Source: Acidimicrobiaceae bacterium RAAP-2
GTDB lineage: Bacteria > Actinomycetota > Acidimicrobiia > Acidimicrobiales > RAAP-2
DNA: 64,000 bases
NCBI GenBank assembly: GCA_001443545.1
Contig: LMAD01000006.1
Span: forward strand, 21,173-85,172
Reading direction: 5' to 3'
Translations under genes and position numbers: made by a program
Part shown: piece after piece, positions 46,881-55,963 of the stretch
Layout of the letters: each line of letters begins with the position of its first letter
Numbering within the stretch: position 1 is the first letter of the stretch
Notes under the pieces: generated by a model
What the model saw: the letters and a program-made list of their open reading frames with translations, nothing else
Databases searched by the model: none
Told to the model about the DNA's origin: nothing

Positions 46881-48832
46881 GCGACCTCCTCGGCGTGGCG
46901 TCGTCGCACGAAGGCGACGGCGCTGCCGAGCCCGACGAGCAGTCCGCCGAGCCAGAGCCAGGCGAGCAGGGGCTCGACGGTCACCCCGAGCACGACCGAG
47001 CCGGCCGGCAGGTTGTTCGCGAGCTGGGCCCCCGACGTGGCGCCGTTGCCTCCGACGGCGTCGAAGGTCACGTAGACGTCGCGAACGAGGTTGGAGTCGA
47101 TCGCTGGCGTGCCGACCGACTGGGTCGAACGGCCGTTGAAGGTGGTGATCGCCGGGTAGAGCGTCGCGCCCCCGACGCTCACGACGAGCTCGGTCGCGTG
47201 CTCGAGGGCGTTGCGCACGGTGCGAAAGCCGTGGAACCCAACGTACTGGCCGGCGACGACCGTCGACTGGCCCGTCGCCAGGGTCACCTCGCTGCGCGTC
47301 GCGTACGAGGTCGAGGTCACGATCCCCACCGCCAGCACGACGACCCCGAGGTGCACGAGCATCCCCCCGGTCGAGGGCGCGCGCAGCGCGCGGCGCAGTG
47401 AACCGCGCCGCTTCGCCGCCACCAGTGCCAGTCGCAGGGTGCGCAGCGCCGCGCCGGCGGCCGCGGCGGCGAAGAAGCAGGCGACGAGCTCGACCCAGCG
47501 GTCGACCCCCGCGACGAGCAGGGCGACGACGAGGCCGAGCGCGAACCAGACCGAGACGCGCACCCGACCCCAGAGCACCCCCGCGTCCACCGTGCGCCAG
47601 CTGACCAGGGGCGCCAGAGCCATCAGCGCGAGCAGGATCACCGATAACGGCGCGGCGACCGCGGCGAAGTAGGGCGAGCCGACGGTCACCTGGGCCCCGT
47701 TCACCGCCTGGTAGAGCAGGGGGAAGACCGTGCCGAGCAGCACCACGATGGCGAAGCCGACGAAGAGCACGTTGTTGGCGACGAAGAGGCCCTCGCGCGA
47801 GAGAGGGTGGTCGACCCCGACGGGGCTGCGCAACCGGTCGCCGCGCCAGGCGAGCAGGAGCCCGCCGCCCACGACCACGACGAAGAAGAATCCGATGAGC
47901 AGCGGCCCGAGGGTCGAGGACGAAAAGGCGTGCACGCTCTGGAGGACCCCCGAGCGGGTGAAGAAGGTGCCGAGCACCGTCAACGCGAAGGTCGCGATCG
48001 CGAGCGAGAGGTTCCAGATGCGAAAGAGGCCCCGGCGGTCCTGGACGATCACCGAGTGGATGTAGGCCGTCGCGGTCAGCCAGGGCAGCAGCGCGGCGTT
48101 CTCGACCGGGTCCCAGCCCCAGAAGCCGCCCCAGCCGAGGACCTGGTAGCTCCACCAGGCCCCGAGCACGATCCCCACCGAGAGCGAGCCCCAGGCGAGC
48201 ACCGTCCAGCGGCGCTGTTCGAGGGGCCAGCGGTCCTGGACCCGCCCGGTGACGAGCATGGCGATGGCGAAGGCGAAGGGCACGCTGAAGCCGACGAAAC
48301 CGAGGTAGAGCAGGGGCGGGTGCATCGCGACGAGCGGGTTGTCCTGTAGGAGCGCGTTCGGGCCCGCGCCCTGGTGCACGACGGCGGCGTTGGCGAGGAA
48401 GGGGTCGGCCGGACCGACCATCAAGAAGGTGAAGAAGGCCGTCGTGAGAAAGAGCACGGCGCTGGCCACGCGCACCACGTCGTCGTCACGTTCGCGCCGG
48501 TAGTAGAAGACGACCCCGAGGATGAGCGAATCGAGCAGCAGCACCCACAACAGCAGCGAGCCCTCGAGGGCCGACCACATGCCGGTGATCGAGTAGAGCA
48601 GCGGCGTGAAGGTCGCGTTGTTCTCGGCCACGTAGGCAAGCGAGAAGTCGTGCGTGATGAGCGCGTACTGCATCACGGCGACGCTGAGTACGACCCCGCC
48701 GAGGGCGCCGAGCGCGAAGCTGCGCCCGTGGCCCGGGCGGCGCCGGCGCGCCGACCACCACTGGTCGATCGCGCCGAGGATGGCGCTGAGCAGGGCGACG
48801 TCGAGTCCGACGCGCCCGAGCGTCTCGATCAT
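46877..48832 (-). CDS. ccmF: CcmF, cytochrome c haem lyase
   Basis: A 651-residue polytopic membrane protein. The WWD domain is at about 234-250 (WGGFWGWDPVENAALLPW), with the family segments EGSLLLW, HPPLLYLGF and FFTRSGVLQSVHAF. With CcmH it ligates haem from CcmE to apocytochrome c. Length is normal. GTGA overlaps bracket it on both sides. Confidence 0.97.
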   Translation of the reverse strand: MIETLGRVGLDVALLSAILGAIDQWWSARRRRPGHGRSFALGALGGVVLSVAVMQYALITHDFSLAYVAENNATFTPLLYSITGMWSALEGSLLLWVLLLDSLILGVVFYYRRERDDDVVRVASAVLFLTTAFFTFLMVGPADPFLANAAVVHQGAGPNALLQDNPLVAMHPPLLYLGFVGFSVPFAFAIAMLVTGRVQDRWPLEQRRWTVLAWGSLSVGIVLGAWWSYQVLGWGGFWGWDPVENAALLPWLTATAYIHSVIVQDRRGLFRIWNLSLAIATFALTVLGTFFTRSGVLQSVHAFSSSTLGPLLIGFFFVVVVGGGLLLAWRGDRLRSPVGVDHPLSREGLFVANNVLFVGFAIVVLLGTVFPLLYQAVNGAQVTVGSPYFAAVAAPLSVILLALMALAPLVSWRTVDAGVLWGRVRVSVWFALGLVVALLVAGVDRWVELVACFFAAAAAGAALRTLRLALVAAKRRGSLRRALRAPSTGGMLVHLGVVVLAVGIVTSTSYATRSEVTLATGQSTVVAGQYVGFHGFRTVRNALEHATELVVSVGGATLYPAITTFNGRSTQSVGTPAIDSNLVRDVYVTFDAVGGNGATSGAQLANNLPAGSVVLGVTVEPLLAWLWLGGLLVGLGSAVAFVRRRHAEEVA

Positions 48833-49308
48833 CGGACCGTCCCGTTGGGGGCCTTGACCCGGTTGGGGTGCTGGGCGATGTAGGCGGCCGTGTGCTTGAC
48901 CATGATCGAGCTGCCGAGGAAGGTCTTCGAGCCGGCCGAGGCGAAGTGGCCCACGACGACGACCGGGATGTTCGCCTGGAAGAGTTGGGGCGGCGTGCCG
49001 GTGGCCGCGACCGGGATCGAGCCGGCCGAACCGGTCACGACGAAGTCGGTGCCCGTCGCGGTGCGCTGGATCGAGTGGGGGGCGACCACCCCCTCGAGGC
49101 GGATCACGCCCGCGCCGATCGCCTCGCGGCTGGCGAGCACCTCGTCGACGGTCTTGAAGTAGTTGAGGTTATGCAGCAGCCCCTGGCTGAGCAGGGCCAG
49201 GATCGCGCCGGCGAGCACCACGAGCACGACGATCGAGCGCCGCCGGCCGCGGCTGCGCGACGGCGGCGGGGCCACCGGGCTGAGGTCGGCCGGCTCAGTG
49301 ATGACCAC
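48829..49308 (-). CDS. ccmE: CcmE, haem chaperone
   Basis: A 159-residue anchored OB-fold protein. The membrane anchor is at about 24-42; the mature domain shows IRLEGVVAPHSIQR and VVVVGHF. The haem-binding motif is the canonical HxxxY: H139 and Y143 in MVKHTAAYIAQHP, rather than the CxxxY variant of some archaea and bacteria. GTG 49308 lies inside the ccmD end. Confidence 0.95.
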   Translation of the reverse strand: MVITEPADLSPVAPPPSRSRGRRRSIVVLVVLAGAILALLSQGLLHNLNYFKTVDEVLASREAIGAGVIRLEGVVAPHSIQRTATGTDFVVTGSAGSIPVAATGTPPQLFQANIPVVVVGHFASAGSKTFLGSSIMVKHTAAYIAQHPNRVKAPNGTVR

Positions 49309-49387
49309 GGTTGCGCCACCAGATCGAGCCGGCGTAGAGCGCGAGGCCCCCGAAGGCGAAGGCGTAACCCGCCAGCACGTAGTTCAC
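49295..49387 (-). CDS. ccmD: CcmD-like micro-protein
   Basis: A 30-residue open frame starting at GTG 49387, overlapping the ccmC stop as GTGA and running 14 bases into ccmE. The peptide, beginning VNYVLAGYAFAFGGLALYAGS and ending WWRNRGHH, has one hydrophobic helix followed by basic residues. CcmD proteins are tiny single-span proteins that stabilise the CcmABC-CcmE complex and lie between ccmC and ccmE, exactly this position. Easily missed because of its size. Confidence 0.88.
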   Translation of the reverse strand: MNYVLAGYAFAFGGLALYAGSIWWRNRGHH

Positions 49388-50103
49388 GAACGGCCCTCGA
49401 GCACCCGCGCGGCGATCGCCTCGGTGATCGCCTCGTTGTCGAGCCGCTCACGCGCGACCTCGAGGCGGTAGCGCGCGCGCACCAGCCAGGCGTAGGCGAG
49501 GGAGAAGGCGACGAAGCTGAGTAGCAGGGTCCAGGCCATGATGCCGTGGATCAGCAACGAGCGGTTCGCGGTGAAGACGGTCGCGCCCTGGTGCAGGGTC
49601 TTCCACCACAGCACCGAGAAGTGGATGATCGGCACGTTGATCGCCGAGAGCACGGCGAAGACCGCGCTGCGCTTGGCGCGCAACGTCGGATCGTCGTTGG
49701 CGCGCCGCAGCGCCAGGTAGCCCACGGCGAGCAGTCCGAGGATCGCCGTCGAGGTCAGCCGGGCGTCCCAGGCCCACCAGACGCCCCAGGTCGGGCGGCC
49801 CCAGATCGATCCGGTGATCAAGGTGAGCGCGATGAAGACGAGGCTGACCTCCATCGCGCTGTGGGCCACGCGGTCGGCCACGACCGAGCGCGTGCGCGGC
49901 CAGAGGTAGAGCACGCTCGCGATGGTCGCGGTGCCAAAGGAGAGGTAGAGCGCGACCCAGGCGACCGCGGGGTGCACGTAGACGAGCCGGGCGAGGTCGC
50001 CCTGGACCTTGTCGGGCGGGGTGACGACGAGTCCCAGCCAGACGGTGAGGGCCATCGACACGAGGGTCACCGGGCCGAGCAGACGTTGAGCGAGTTGTTT
50101 CAT
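49384..50103 (-). CDS. ccmC: CcmC, haem handling protein
   Basis: A 239-residue membrane protein with six helices. The WWD motif is visible as WGRPTWGVWWAWDARLTS, and haem-ligand His residues occur in VYVHPAVAW and IHFSVLWWKTLHQG. It loads haem onto CcmE. The ATG overlaps the ccmB stop as TGATG. Confidence 0.96.
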   Translation of the reverse strand: MKQLAQRLLGPVTLVSMALTVWLGLVVTPPDKVQGDLARLVYVHPAVAWVALYLSFGTATIASVLYLWPRTRSVVADRVAHSAMEVSLVFIALTLITGSIWGRPTWGVWWAWDARLTSTAILGLLAVGYLALRRANDDPTLRAKRSAVFAVLSAINVPIIHFSVLWWKTLHQGATVFTANRSLLIHGIMAWTLLLSFVAFSLAYAWLVRARYRLEVARERLDNEAITEAIAARVLEGRS

Positions 50104-50762
50104 CACGATTCCTCGAGAACACCGTAAAGGAGCACGCCGATCGCGAGGTACGCGACCAGCGCGACCAGCGTAATGACCCACCACTCCCACGGCGACCCCC
50201 CCGCCAGCGCGGCCGAGAAGGCGCGCTCGCCCGCGATCAACAGGGGCGCGAAGGCCGGCAGGGCCAGCACCGGCAATAAGGTCGCCGGACCAGCGCCCTC
50301 ACCGGTGAGGGCCCCGTAGAGGGTCCCCGCGGCGGCGAGCGCCCCGAGGGTCAACACGAGGCTCGGCACGGCGGTGAGCGACCCGGCGAGGGCCGTGTGC
50401 AAGAACAGCACCGTCCCGGCCAGTAAGACGGCCCCGATCACCCAGAGCTCGACCGCCAGCGCGATGGTCTTGCCGAGGAAGACCCCCGCGGGGTCGAGTC
50501 CGAGGGTGGCGACCGAGGCGCGCGTGCCCGGGGTGCGCTCGATGGCCTGGCTGCGGTTGATCGCGAGCAGGGTCACCAGCAGGACCACGAGGTAGAACAG
50601 TCCCGGCGCGGCGCTCGAGTGCCCGGCCCGGGTCGGGCCGAGCGCGAGACCGCTCAAGACCAGAGCCATCACCCCGAAGGGCACGACCTGCCAGGCCAGG
50701 ACCCGGCTGCGCCACTCGATGCGCAGGTCCTTGCCCGCGACGAGCCACGCCGTCGCGATCAC
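50103..50762 (-). CDS. ccmB: CcmB, haem exporter membrane subunit
   Basis: A 219-residue membrane protein with six hydrophobic segments and the CcmB start VAGKDLRIEWRSR, followed by FYLVVLLVTLLAINRSQAIERTPGT. It pairs with the CcmA ATPase to release holo-CcmE from CcmC. GTG 50762 overlaps the ccmA stop as GTGA. Confidence 0.94.
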   Translation of the reverse strand: MIATAWLVAGKDLRIEWRSRVLAWQVVPFGVMALVLSGLALGPTRAGHSSAAPGLFYLVVLLVTLLAINRSQAIERTPGTRASVATLGLDPAGVFLGKTIALAVELWVIGAVLLAGTVLFLHTALAGSLTAVPSLVLTLGALAAAGTLYGALTGEGAGPATLLPVLALPAFAPLLIAGERAFSAALAGGSPWEWWVITLVALVAYLAIGVLLYGVLEES

Positions 50763-51406
50763 GACGTCGCCACGACCCGCCCACCGGCGAGGGTGAGGGT
50801 GACGCGGGGCTGCTCGCTGCGAAGGGGGTCGTGAGCGCTGGCAACGACCGTCGCCCCGGCGCCGACGACGTCGACGAGCAGGTCGTCGAGCAGGTCGCGC
50901 GCGGCGTCGTCGAGCGAGGCGTAGGGCTCGTCGAGCAGCCAGATCTCGGGCCGACGCACGAGCAGCCACGCGAGCGCGAGTCGGCGCCGCTGGCCGGCCG
51001 AGAGGCGGCGCGCCGGCGCCGAGGCGCGCTGCGCCAACCCGACGCGCTCGAGCGCCGGGGCGACGTCCGCGATCGGGCGCGATAGCGCGCGCGCGGCGAA
51101 GTGGAGGTTCTCCTCCACGCTCAGGTCGTCGTAGAAGGAGCCCTCGTGACCGAGCCACCCGACCCGACGGCGCAGCAGCCGACGGTCCCCGCGCGCGAGG
51201 TCCACCCCGGCGACGACCCCGGTGCCACTGGTGAGCTGGTCGAGTCCCGCGAGCAGGCGCAGCAGGCTCGTCTTACCGGCGCCGTTGGCGCCGACCACGA
51301 CGGTGAGGGTCCCGGGCTCGAGACGCATCGTCACCCCCGCGAGCAACGGGAAGCCCCCCGCGATCACCACCGCGTCCTCGAGCTCGGCGACGAACTTGGC
51401 CGTCAC
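50759..51406 (-). CDS. ccmA: CcmA, haem exporter ATP-binding subunit
   Basis: A 215-residue ABC ATPase. Walker A GANGAGKT is at 39-46, the signature LSAGQRRRLALAW begins at 135, and Walker B ends with D159-E160 (WLLDEP). The small size and position before ccmB identify CcmA. GTG 51406 overlaps the gmd stop as GTGA. Confidence 0.94.
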   Translation of the reverse strand: MTAKFVAELEDAVVIAGGFPLLAGVTMRLEPGTLTVVVGANGAGKTSLLRLLAGLDQLTSGTGVVAGVDLARGDRRLLRRRVGWLGHEGSFYDDLSVEENLHFAARALSRPIADVAPALERVGLAQRASAPARRLSAGQRRRLALAWLLVRRPEIWLLDEPYASLDDAARDLLDDLLVDVVGAGATVVASAHDPLRSEQPRVTLTLAGGRVVATS

Positions 51407-52377
51407 CGGTCCAGGGCGTGGACGTCGGCCGCCACCATCATCTCGATGAGTCCGTAGAAGTCGACGTCGCACTTCCAGCCGAGCTCGCGCCGGGCCTTGG
51501 TGGCGTCACCGATCAGCAGGTCGACCTCGGCCGGGCGCAGGAAGGCCGGGTCGACCACAACGTGGTCGGTCCAGGTCAGGCCCACCGCGGCGAAGGCGAC
51601 CTCGCAGAGCTCGCGCACCGAGTGGGTCTCGCCGCTCGCCACCACGAAGTCGTCGGGCTCGTCGCGTTGGAGCATCGCCCACATGGCGCGCACGTAGTCC
51701 CCGGCGTAGCCCCAGTCGCGCTGGGCGTCGAGGTTGCCCAGGCGCACCTCGCGCTGATGGCCAGCCTTAATCGCGGCCGCGGCGTGGGTCACTTTGCGGG
51801 TCACGAACTCGAGCCCGCGCCGGGGCGACTCGTGGTTGAAGAGGATCCCCGAGGTGGCGTGCAGACCGTAGCTCTCGCGGTAGTTGACCGTAATCCAGTG
51901 GCCGTAGACCTTGGCCACGCCGTAGGGGCTGCGGGGGTAGAAGGCGGTGTGCTCGTCCTGGGGCACCGAACGGACCCGGCCGAACATCTCCGAGGAGCTC
52001 GCCTGGTAGAAGCGAATCTCGGGGTCGACGATGCGGATCGCGTCGAGCAAGCGGGTCACGCCGAGCGCGGTCGTCTCGCCGGTCAACACCGGCTGGGTCC
52101 AAGAGGCCTGCACGAAGCTCTGGGCGGCGAGGTTGTAGACCTCGCGCGGACGGTGCTCGCGCAACACGTTGATCAGGGAGACCTCGTCCATGAGGTCGCC
52201 CGAGACGAGGGTGAGCCGGTCTTGGATGTGGCTGATGCGCTCGATGTTCACCGTCGAGCTGCGTCGCATCAGGCCGACGACCTCGTAGCCCTCGGCGAGC
52301 AGGAGTTCGGCCAGGTATGAGCCGTCCTGCCCGGTGATTCCGGTGATGAGCGCTTTGGGGGCCAGAACGTCCTCCAC
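51403..52377 (-). CDS. gmd: GDP-mannose 4,6-dehydratase
   Basis: A 324-residue extended SDR. Rossmann motif GITGQDG at 13-19 and the catalytic S/E-Y-K set S129-E130, Y152 and K156 (YGVAK) are present, with the GMD features RRSSTVNIERISH and NHESPRRGLEFVTRKVT. It converts GDP-mannose to GDP-4-keto-6-deoxymannose, precursor of fucose, rhamnose and related sugars. The GTG at 52377 is the preferred start. It is the first gene of the overlapping ccm run, an unexpected pairing. Confidence 0.93.
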   Translation of the reverse strand: MEDVLAPKALITGITGQDGSYLAELLLAEGYEVVGLMRRSSTVNIERISHIQDRLTLVSGDLMDEVSLINVLREHRPREVYNLAAQSFVQASWTQPVLTGETTALGVTRLLDAIRIVDPEIRFYQASSSEMFGRVRSVPQDEHTAFYPRSPYGVAKVYGHWITVNYRESYGLHATSGILFNHESPRRGLEFVTRKVTHAAAAIKAGHQREVRLGNLDAQRDWGYAGDYVRAMWAMLQRDEPDDFVVASGETHSVRELCEVAFAAVGLTWTDHVVVDPAFLRPAEVDLLIGDATKARRELGWKCDVDFYGLIEMMVAADVHALDR

Positions 52378-52449
52378 TCGGCCACGGCGTCTGCCGACAC
52401 GCAATGCTACTACCGGCGCGCAATTGCCCTTCGGGCCTAGCCTGGCGTC

Positions 52450-53472
52450 GTGCGCGTCGCCCAGGTCAGTTTCCGCCTCGGCGGGGTAGACGGGGTCTCG
52501 ATCGAAGCCGCCAAATGGGCGCGAGCCCTGACGAGCCTCGGCCACGAGGTCGTGACCGTCGCCGGCGAGGGCCCCGTGGACCGGCTGCTCCCGGGCCTCG
52601 CCATCGGGGCCACTGATCCCCCGAACCCGACTGAGCTCGAGAGCGCGCTCGCCGACGTCGAGCTGGTGATCGTGGAGAACCTGCTCTCGCTGCCCCTCAA
52701 TCGGGCCGCGCGCGAGGTCTGCTCCGAGGTGCTCCACGCTCGCCGGGTGATCGTGCACCACCACGACCTGCCCTGGCAGCGCGACCACCTCGCCCACCTC
52801 GAGGGGCCGCGCGACGCCCCTGCCTGGCGCCACGTGACGATCAACGAACGCAGTCGGCGCGAACTAGCCGAGCGTGGCGTCGCGGCGACGACGATCTACA
52901 ACGCCTTCGACTGCGCGCCACCCGTCGGTGCGCGCGCGAAGACCCGCGCGGCCCTCGGGGTCGGCGAGCAGCGTCTCGTCGTGTTGCCGAGCCGCGCGAT
53001 TCCCCGCAAGAACGTCGCCGGCGCTCTCGAACTCGCCGAAGCGCTCGACGCCGTGCTCTGGCTGCTCGGTCCGAGCGAGGACGGATACGACGACGAGCTC
53101 GCCGCGCTGCTTCGCGCCAGTCGCGTCGCGCTTCGACGCGGGCCAATCGGAACGATCCACGACGCCTACGCCGCGGCCGACCTCGTCGTACTCCCCTCGA
53201 CCTGGGAGGGCTTCGGCAACGCGACCATCGAATCGGTCACCCACCGTCGTCCCCTCGCGGTCTACCCCTACCCGGTGCTCGAGGAGCTTCGCGCCTTCGG
53301 CCTGCGATTCTTCGACCTCGGCGAGCTCGAGGCCATCGCCGCCGAGCTCGAGCACCCGGACCCCGCGCGCATCGAGCACAACCTCGCGGTCGCGCGCGCC
53401 CACTTCAACCTGGCCGACCTCCCCGGTCGCCTCGCGCCCCTCGTCGACGGCCTGCGGCCACCACTAGGCTGA
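52450..53472 (+). CDS. Group 1 (GT4-like) glycosyltransferase
   Basis: A 340-residue GT-B fold glycosyltransferase. The N-terminal half starts with MRVAQVSFRLGGVDGVSIEA; the C-terminal donor-binding half has VVLPSRAIPRKN and PSTWEGFGNATIESVTHRRP, the GT4 family motif with its catalytic-region Glu. It is divergent from gmd across 72 bases and may use a sugar made by that pathway. It is followed by a TetR gene after five bases. Confidence 0.87.
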   Translation: MRVAQVSFRLGGVDGVSIEAAKWARALTSLGHEVVTVAGEGPVDRLLPGLAIGATDPPNPTELESALADVELVIVENLLSLPLNRAAREVCSEVLHARRVIVHHHDLPWQRDHLAHLEGPRDAPAWRHVTINERSRRELAERGVAATTIYNAFDCAPPVGARAKTRAALGVGEQRLVVLPSRAIPRKNVAGALELAEALDAVLWLLGPSEDGYDDELAALLRASRVALRRGPIGTIHDAYAAADLVVLPSTWEGFGNATIESVTHRRPLAVYPYPVLEELRAFGLRFFDLGELEAIAAELEHPDPARIEHNLAVARAHFNLADLPGRLAPLVDGLRPPLG

Positions 53473-53477
53473 ACACG

Positions 53478-54089
53478 ATGTTGATCGACCAGGACCGGCC
53501 CCGGTACGCGGAGCGACGCGCGCACCTGTTCGGGGTCGCGCGACGGGTCTTCGCCGAGCGCGGCTTCCAGGCCACAACCATGGACGACATCGCGCGCGAG
53601 GCCGGCTTCACCAAGCCGATCCTCTACCAGTACTTCACCTCCAAGTCCGACCTCTACCGCGAGATCGTCGCCGAGACCGCCCAGCGGCTCCTCGCCCAAC
53701 TGACGACCGCCGTCGAAGCGGTCGAGTCGCCCAGGGTCAAGATCGAGGTGGCCTTTCGGGTCTACTTCGAGATGGTCGTGCGCGAGACCGACGCCTTCCG
53801 GATCCTCTTCATCCACCGCCACGAGGGTGAGACCGCCATCGAGCTCGCCCGGCTCGAACTCGGGCTCGTCTCGTTCCTCGAGCCCTACATCAACCTCTCG
53901 ATCTCTAACGAGCACCGCCGCCAACTCGCGGCCGGGGTCGTGGGGATCGCCGAGGGGGCCGCGATGACCTGGCTCGTCCAACAAGACGCCAACGGCTGGC
54001 CCGAGCCGTCGCCCTCCGAGGCCGAACGGCTGGCCGCGCGAAGTGCCACGCTCGCCTGGGGTGGGCTGCGGGCCGTCCAACAGGACTAG
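53478..54089 (+). CDS. TetR-family transcriptional regulator
   Basis: A 203-residue TetR protein. The DNA-binding domain is standard: VARRVFAERGFQATTMDDIAREAGFTKPILYQYFTSKSDLYREIV (about 20-65). The C-terminal domain (IHRHEGETAIELARLELGL) resembles TetR regulators of fatty-acid or drug genes. ATG 53478, five bases after the glycosyltransferase gene, suggests cotranscription. Confidence 0.92.
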   Translation: MLIDQDRPRYAERRAHLFGVARRVFAERGFQATTMDDIAREAGFTKPILYQYFTSKSDLYREIVAETAQRLLAQLTTAVEAVESPRVKIEVAFRVYFEMVVRETDAFRILFIHRHEGETAIELARLELGLVSFLEPYINLSISNEHRRQLAAGVVGIAEGAAMTWLVQQDANGWPEPSPSEAERLAARSATLAWGGLRAVQQD

Positions 54090-54120
54090 CTCTCCAGCAC
54101 CGGCGCCGAACCCTCGCGGA

Positions 54121-54654
54121 TCAGGGTGCGGCGAGCACCGTGAGAAAGACCTGGGCGAGCTCGAAGAGGTGGTTCGCGCACTCGTCGTAGGTGGCCTGGT
54201 CGCCGCCGGCCGGGTCGGCCACGTCAAAGGCCGGATCGGGATCGTTGGCCGAGACGACGGCCACCTGGGTCGACCATCCTTCGTCGAGCGGCGCCTGGCG
54301 CACGAACTGGCCGAGCGAGCAGCACGAGAGCGCGAAGGCGGGGAACTCGCGCTGGACGTAGCGCACCTCGTCGGCCTCGACGGCGAGCACCAGGTCGGCC
54401 CATTCGAGGTCGGCGAGCTCGAGCTGGTGGCTGCGGTGCGCGTTCAACGACGGCGCGGGCAGCTCGTCGATCGCGAGCAGGGCGTCACGCGTGCGCGCAC
54501 TGATCGAGGACCCTTCGACGGCGTGGGTCCCGGCGCTGTGCACCTCGAGCGGGTGGCCCGACGCCGGGCCGAGCGCCTCGAGCATCGCCGCGAGCAGCAC
54601 CGAGCGCGCCACGTTGCCCGTGCAGAGGGTCACGACGCGCAGACTCCGGTCCAT
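54121..54654 (-). CDS. Low-molecular-weight protein-tyrosine-phosphatase-like protein
   Basis: A 177-residue LMW-PTP fold. The P-loop is C11-T-G-N-V-A-R17-S, CxxxxxR, and the family Asp occurs in NDPDPAFD near 141-147. The usual Ile-Cys of CTGNICRS is Val-Ala, so the second Cys of the family is missing. ATG 54654 is the start. Role unknown; actinobacterial relatives include cell-wall and arsenate-reductase-like members. Confidence 0.87.
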   Translation of the reverse strand: MDRSLRVVTLCTGNVARSVLLAAMLEALGPASGHPLEVHSAGTHAVEGSSISARTRDALLAIDELPAPSLNAHRSHQLELADLEWADLVLAVEADEVRYVQREFPAFALSCCSLGQFVRQAPLDEGWSTQVAVVSANDPDPAFDVADPAGGDQATYDECANHLFELAQVFLTVLAAP

Positions 54655-54781
54655 GGCCCCGTACGCTACTGCTCCCCGTCGACGCCCTCGCGGCCGACGG
54701 GCGTATCGCGGTCGACCACGCGTCGAGGTCCGGCGGTCGACGAGCAACGGTCCAACGCCTCGCACCCCGGCAAGGGGCCCG

Positions 54782-55879
54782 TCACGCTTGACCGGTGAGG
54801 GCCTGGAGCGCCAGGCTCGAGAGGGTCACCACGACCCACAGGCTCGCGCCCAGGGCCAGCGGGCGCAGTCCCGCGCGGCGGATGTCGCGCAGCCGGGTCG
54901 ACAGACCGATGGCGGCGAGGGCGATGGCGATGAAGACCTGGGCCAGGTTGCCGAGATCGTGGCTGAGGCGGACCGGGATCACGCCCACGCTGTTGAGGAT
55001 CACCGCGCCGACGAACCACACGATGAACCAGGGGAAGATCGCGACGAGTCGCGCGCGCGTCACGGCGACGCCCGAGGCCACCTCGCGCTGCTCCTCGGCG
55101 CGCGTGCGCCAAAAGGCGAGGAAGAGCGCGATCGGGATGATCATCAACGTGCGCGAGAGCTTCACGATGATCGCGTAGGAGGACGCGGCGTGACCGTAGA
55201 CCGTGGAGGCCGCGACGACCGAGGAGACGTCGTTGATCGCGGTGCCCGCGAGCAGCCCGAAGGAGTGCTGGGAGAGGTGCAGCGCGTGGCCGAGCAGCGG
55301 GAAGCTCAACACGGCCACGACGTTGAAGGTGAAGATCGTCGCCACCGCGTAGGCGACGTCGCGCTCGGGCGCGTCGATCACCGCGTCGGTCGCGGCGATG
55401 GCCGAGGCCCCACAGATCGCCGTGCCGACCCCGATGAGGGTGCGCACGTCACCCACGACCCCGAGCCAGCGACCGATCAACCAGGCCGAGCCGAGCGCGA
55501 TGGTGAGCGTGCCGAGCAGCACGGGCAACGAGGACACCCCGGTGGAGGCCACCTCGTGCAGGGAGAGGCCCGTGCCGAGCAGGATGATCGAGGCCTGCAG
55601 GACCCGCTTGCTCGCCAGGTGCAGTCCCGGCTTCAGGGTGGCGCTCGCCGGACGGACCAGGGCGACCACGATGCCGATCACGATGGCGATGACCGGGGCG
55701 CCGACGATCGGGGCCACGTGGGCGATGACCGTCGCGGCGACGCCGATCAGACTGGCGAGCGCGAGACCGGGCGCGTAGCGAACGAACCGCGAGCCGCGCG
55801 TCACCTCGGTCGTGACGACACTGGGTGCGCCGACCTCGGATCGCTCGTCGGACTGGGCCTCGGCTGGTTCGATCGTCAT
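54782..55879 (-). CDS. YeiH/UPF0324-family putative sulfate exporter
   Basis: A 365-residue membrane protein with about ten helices. YeiH family sequences are visible: SKRVLQASIILLGTGLSL, GVGTAICGASAIAATDAVI and GTAINDVSSVVAASTVYG. It is usually annotated as a putative sulfate exporter. ATG 55879 has GAGGAGG upstream. It is divergent from a LysR regulator, a common pairing (YeiH/YeiE-like). Confidence 0.93.
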   Translation of the reverse strand: MTIEPAEAQSDERSEVGAPSVVTTEVTRGSRFVRYAPGLALASLIGVAATVIAHVAPIVGAPVIAIVIGIVVALVRPASATLKPGLHLASKRVLQASIILLGTGLSLHEVASTGVSSLPVLLGTLTIALGSAWLIGRWLGVVGDVRTLIGVGTAICGASAIAATDAVIDAPERDVAYAVATIFTFNVVAVLSFPLLGHALHLSQHSFGLLAGTAINDVSSVVAASTVYGHAASSYAIIVKLSRTLMIIPIALFLAFWRTRAEEQREVASGVAVTRARLVAIFPWFIVWFVGAVILNSVGVIPVRLSHDLGNLAQVFIAIALAAIGLSTRLRDIRRAGLRPLALGASLWVVVTLSSLALQALTGQA

Positions 55880-55947
55880 GGGGACCTCCTCGATACCCAG
55901 TCTCGGCGACGGCCCGCCGGCCGGCTAGGCCGACGGAGGCCCTTCGT

Positions 55948-55963
55948 TATAATGAACAGTTAT
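55948..55963 (+). promoter_or_regulatory. TATAAT and overlapping palindrome at the lysR start
   Basis: TATAAT at 55948-55953 ends eight bases before the lysR ATG with no ribosome site between, pointing to a leaderless transcript. The overlapping imperfect palindrome ATAA..TTAT at 55949-55963 could be a LysR-type site for autoregulation. Confidence 0.55.

Noticed and set aside
52378..52833. N-terminal extension of gmd
   Set aside because: The longer frame overlaps the divergent glycosyltransferase gene and lacks any domain; the Rossmann motif sits at residue 13 from GTG 52377.
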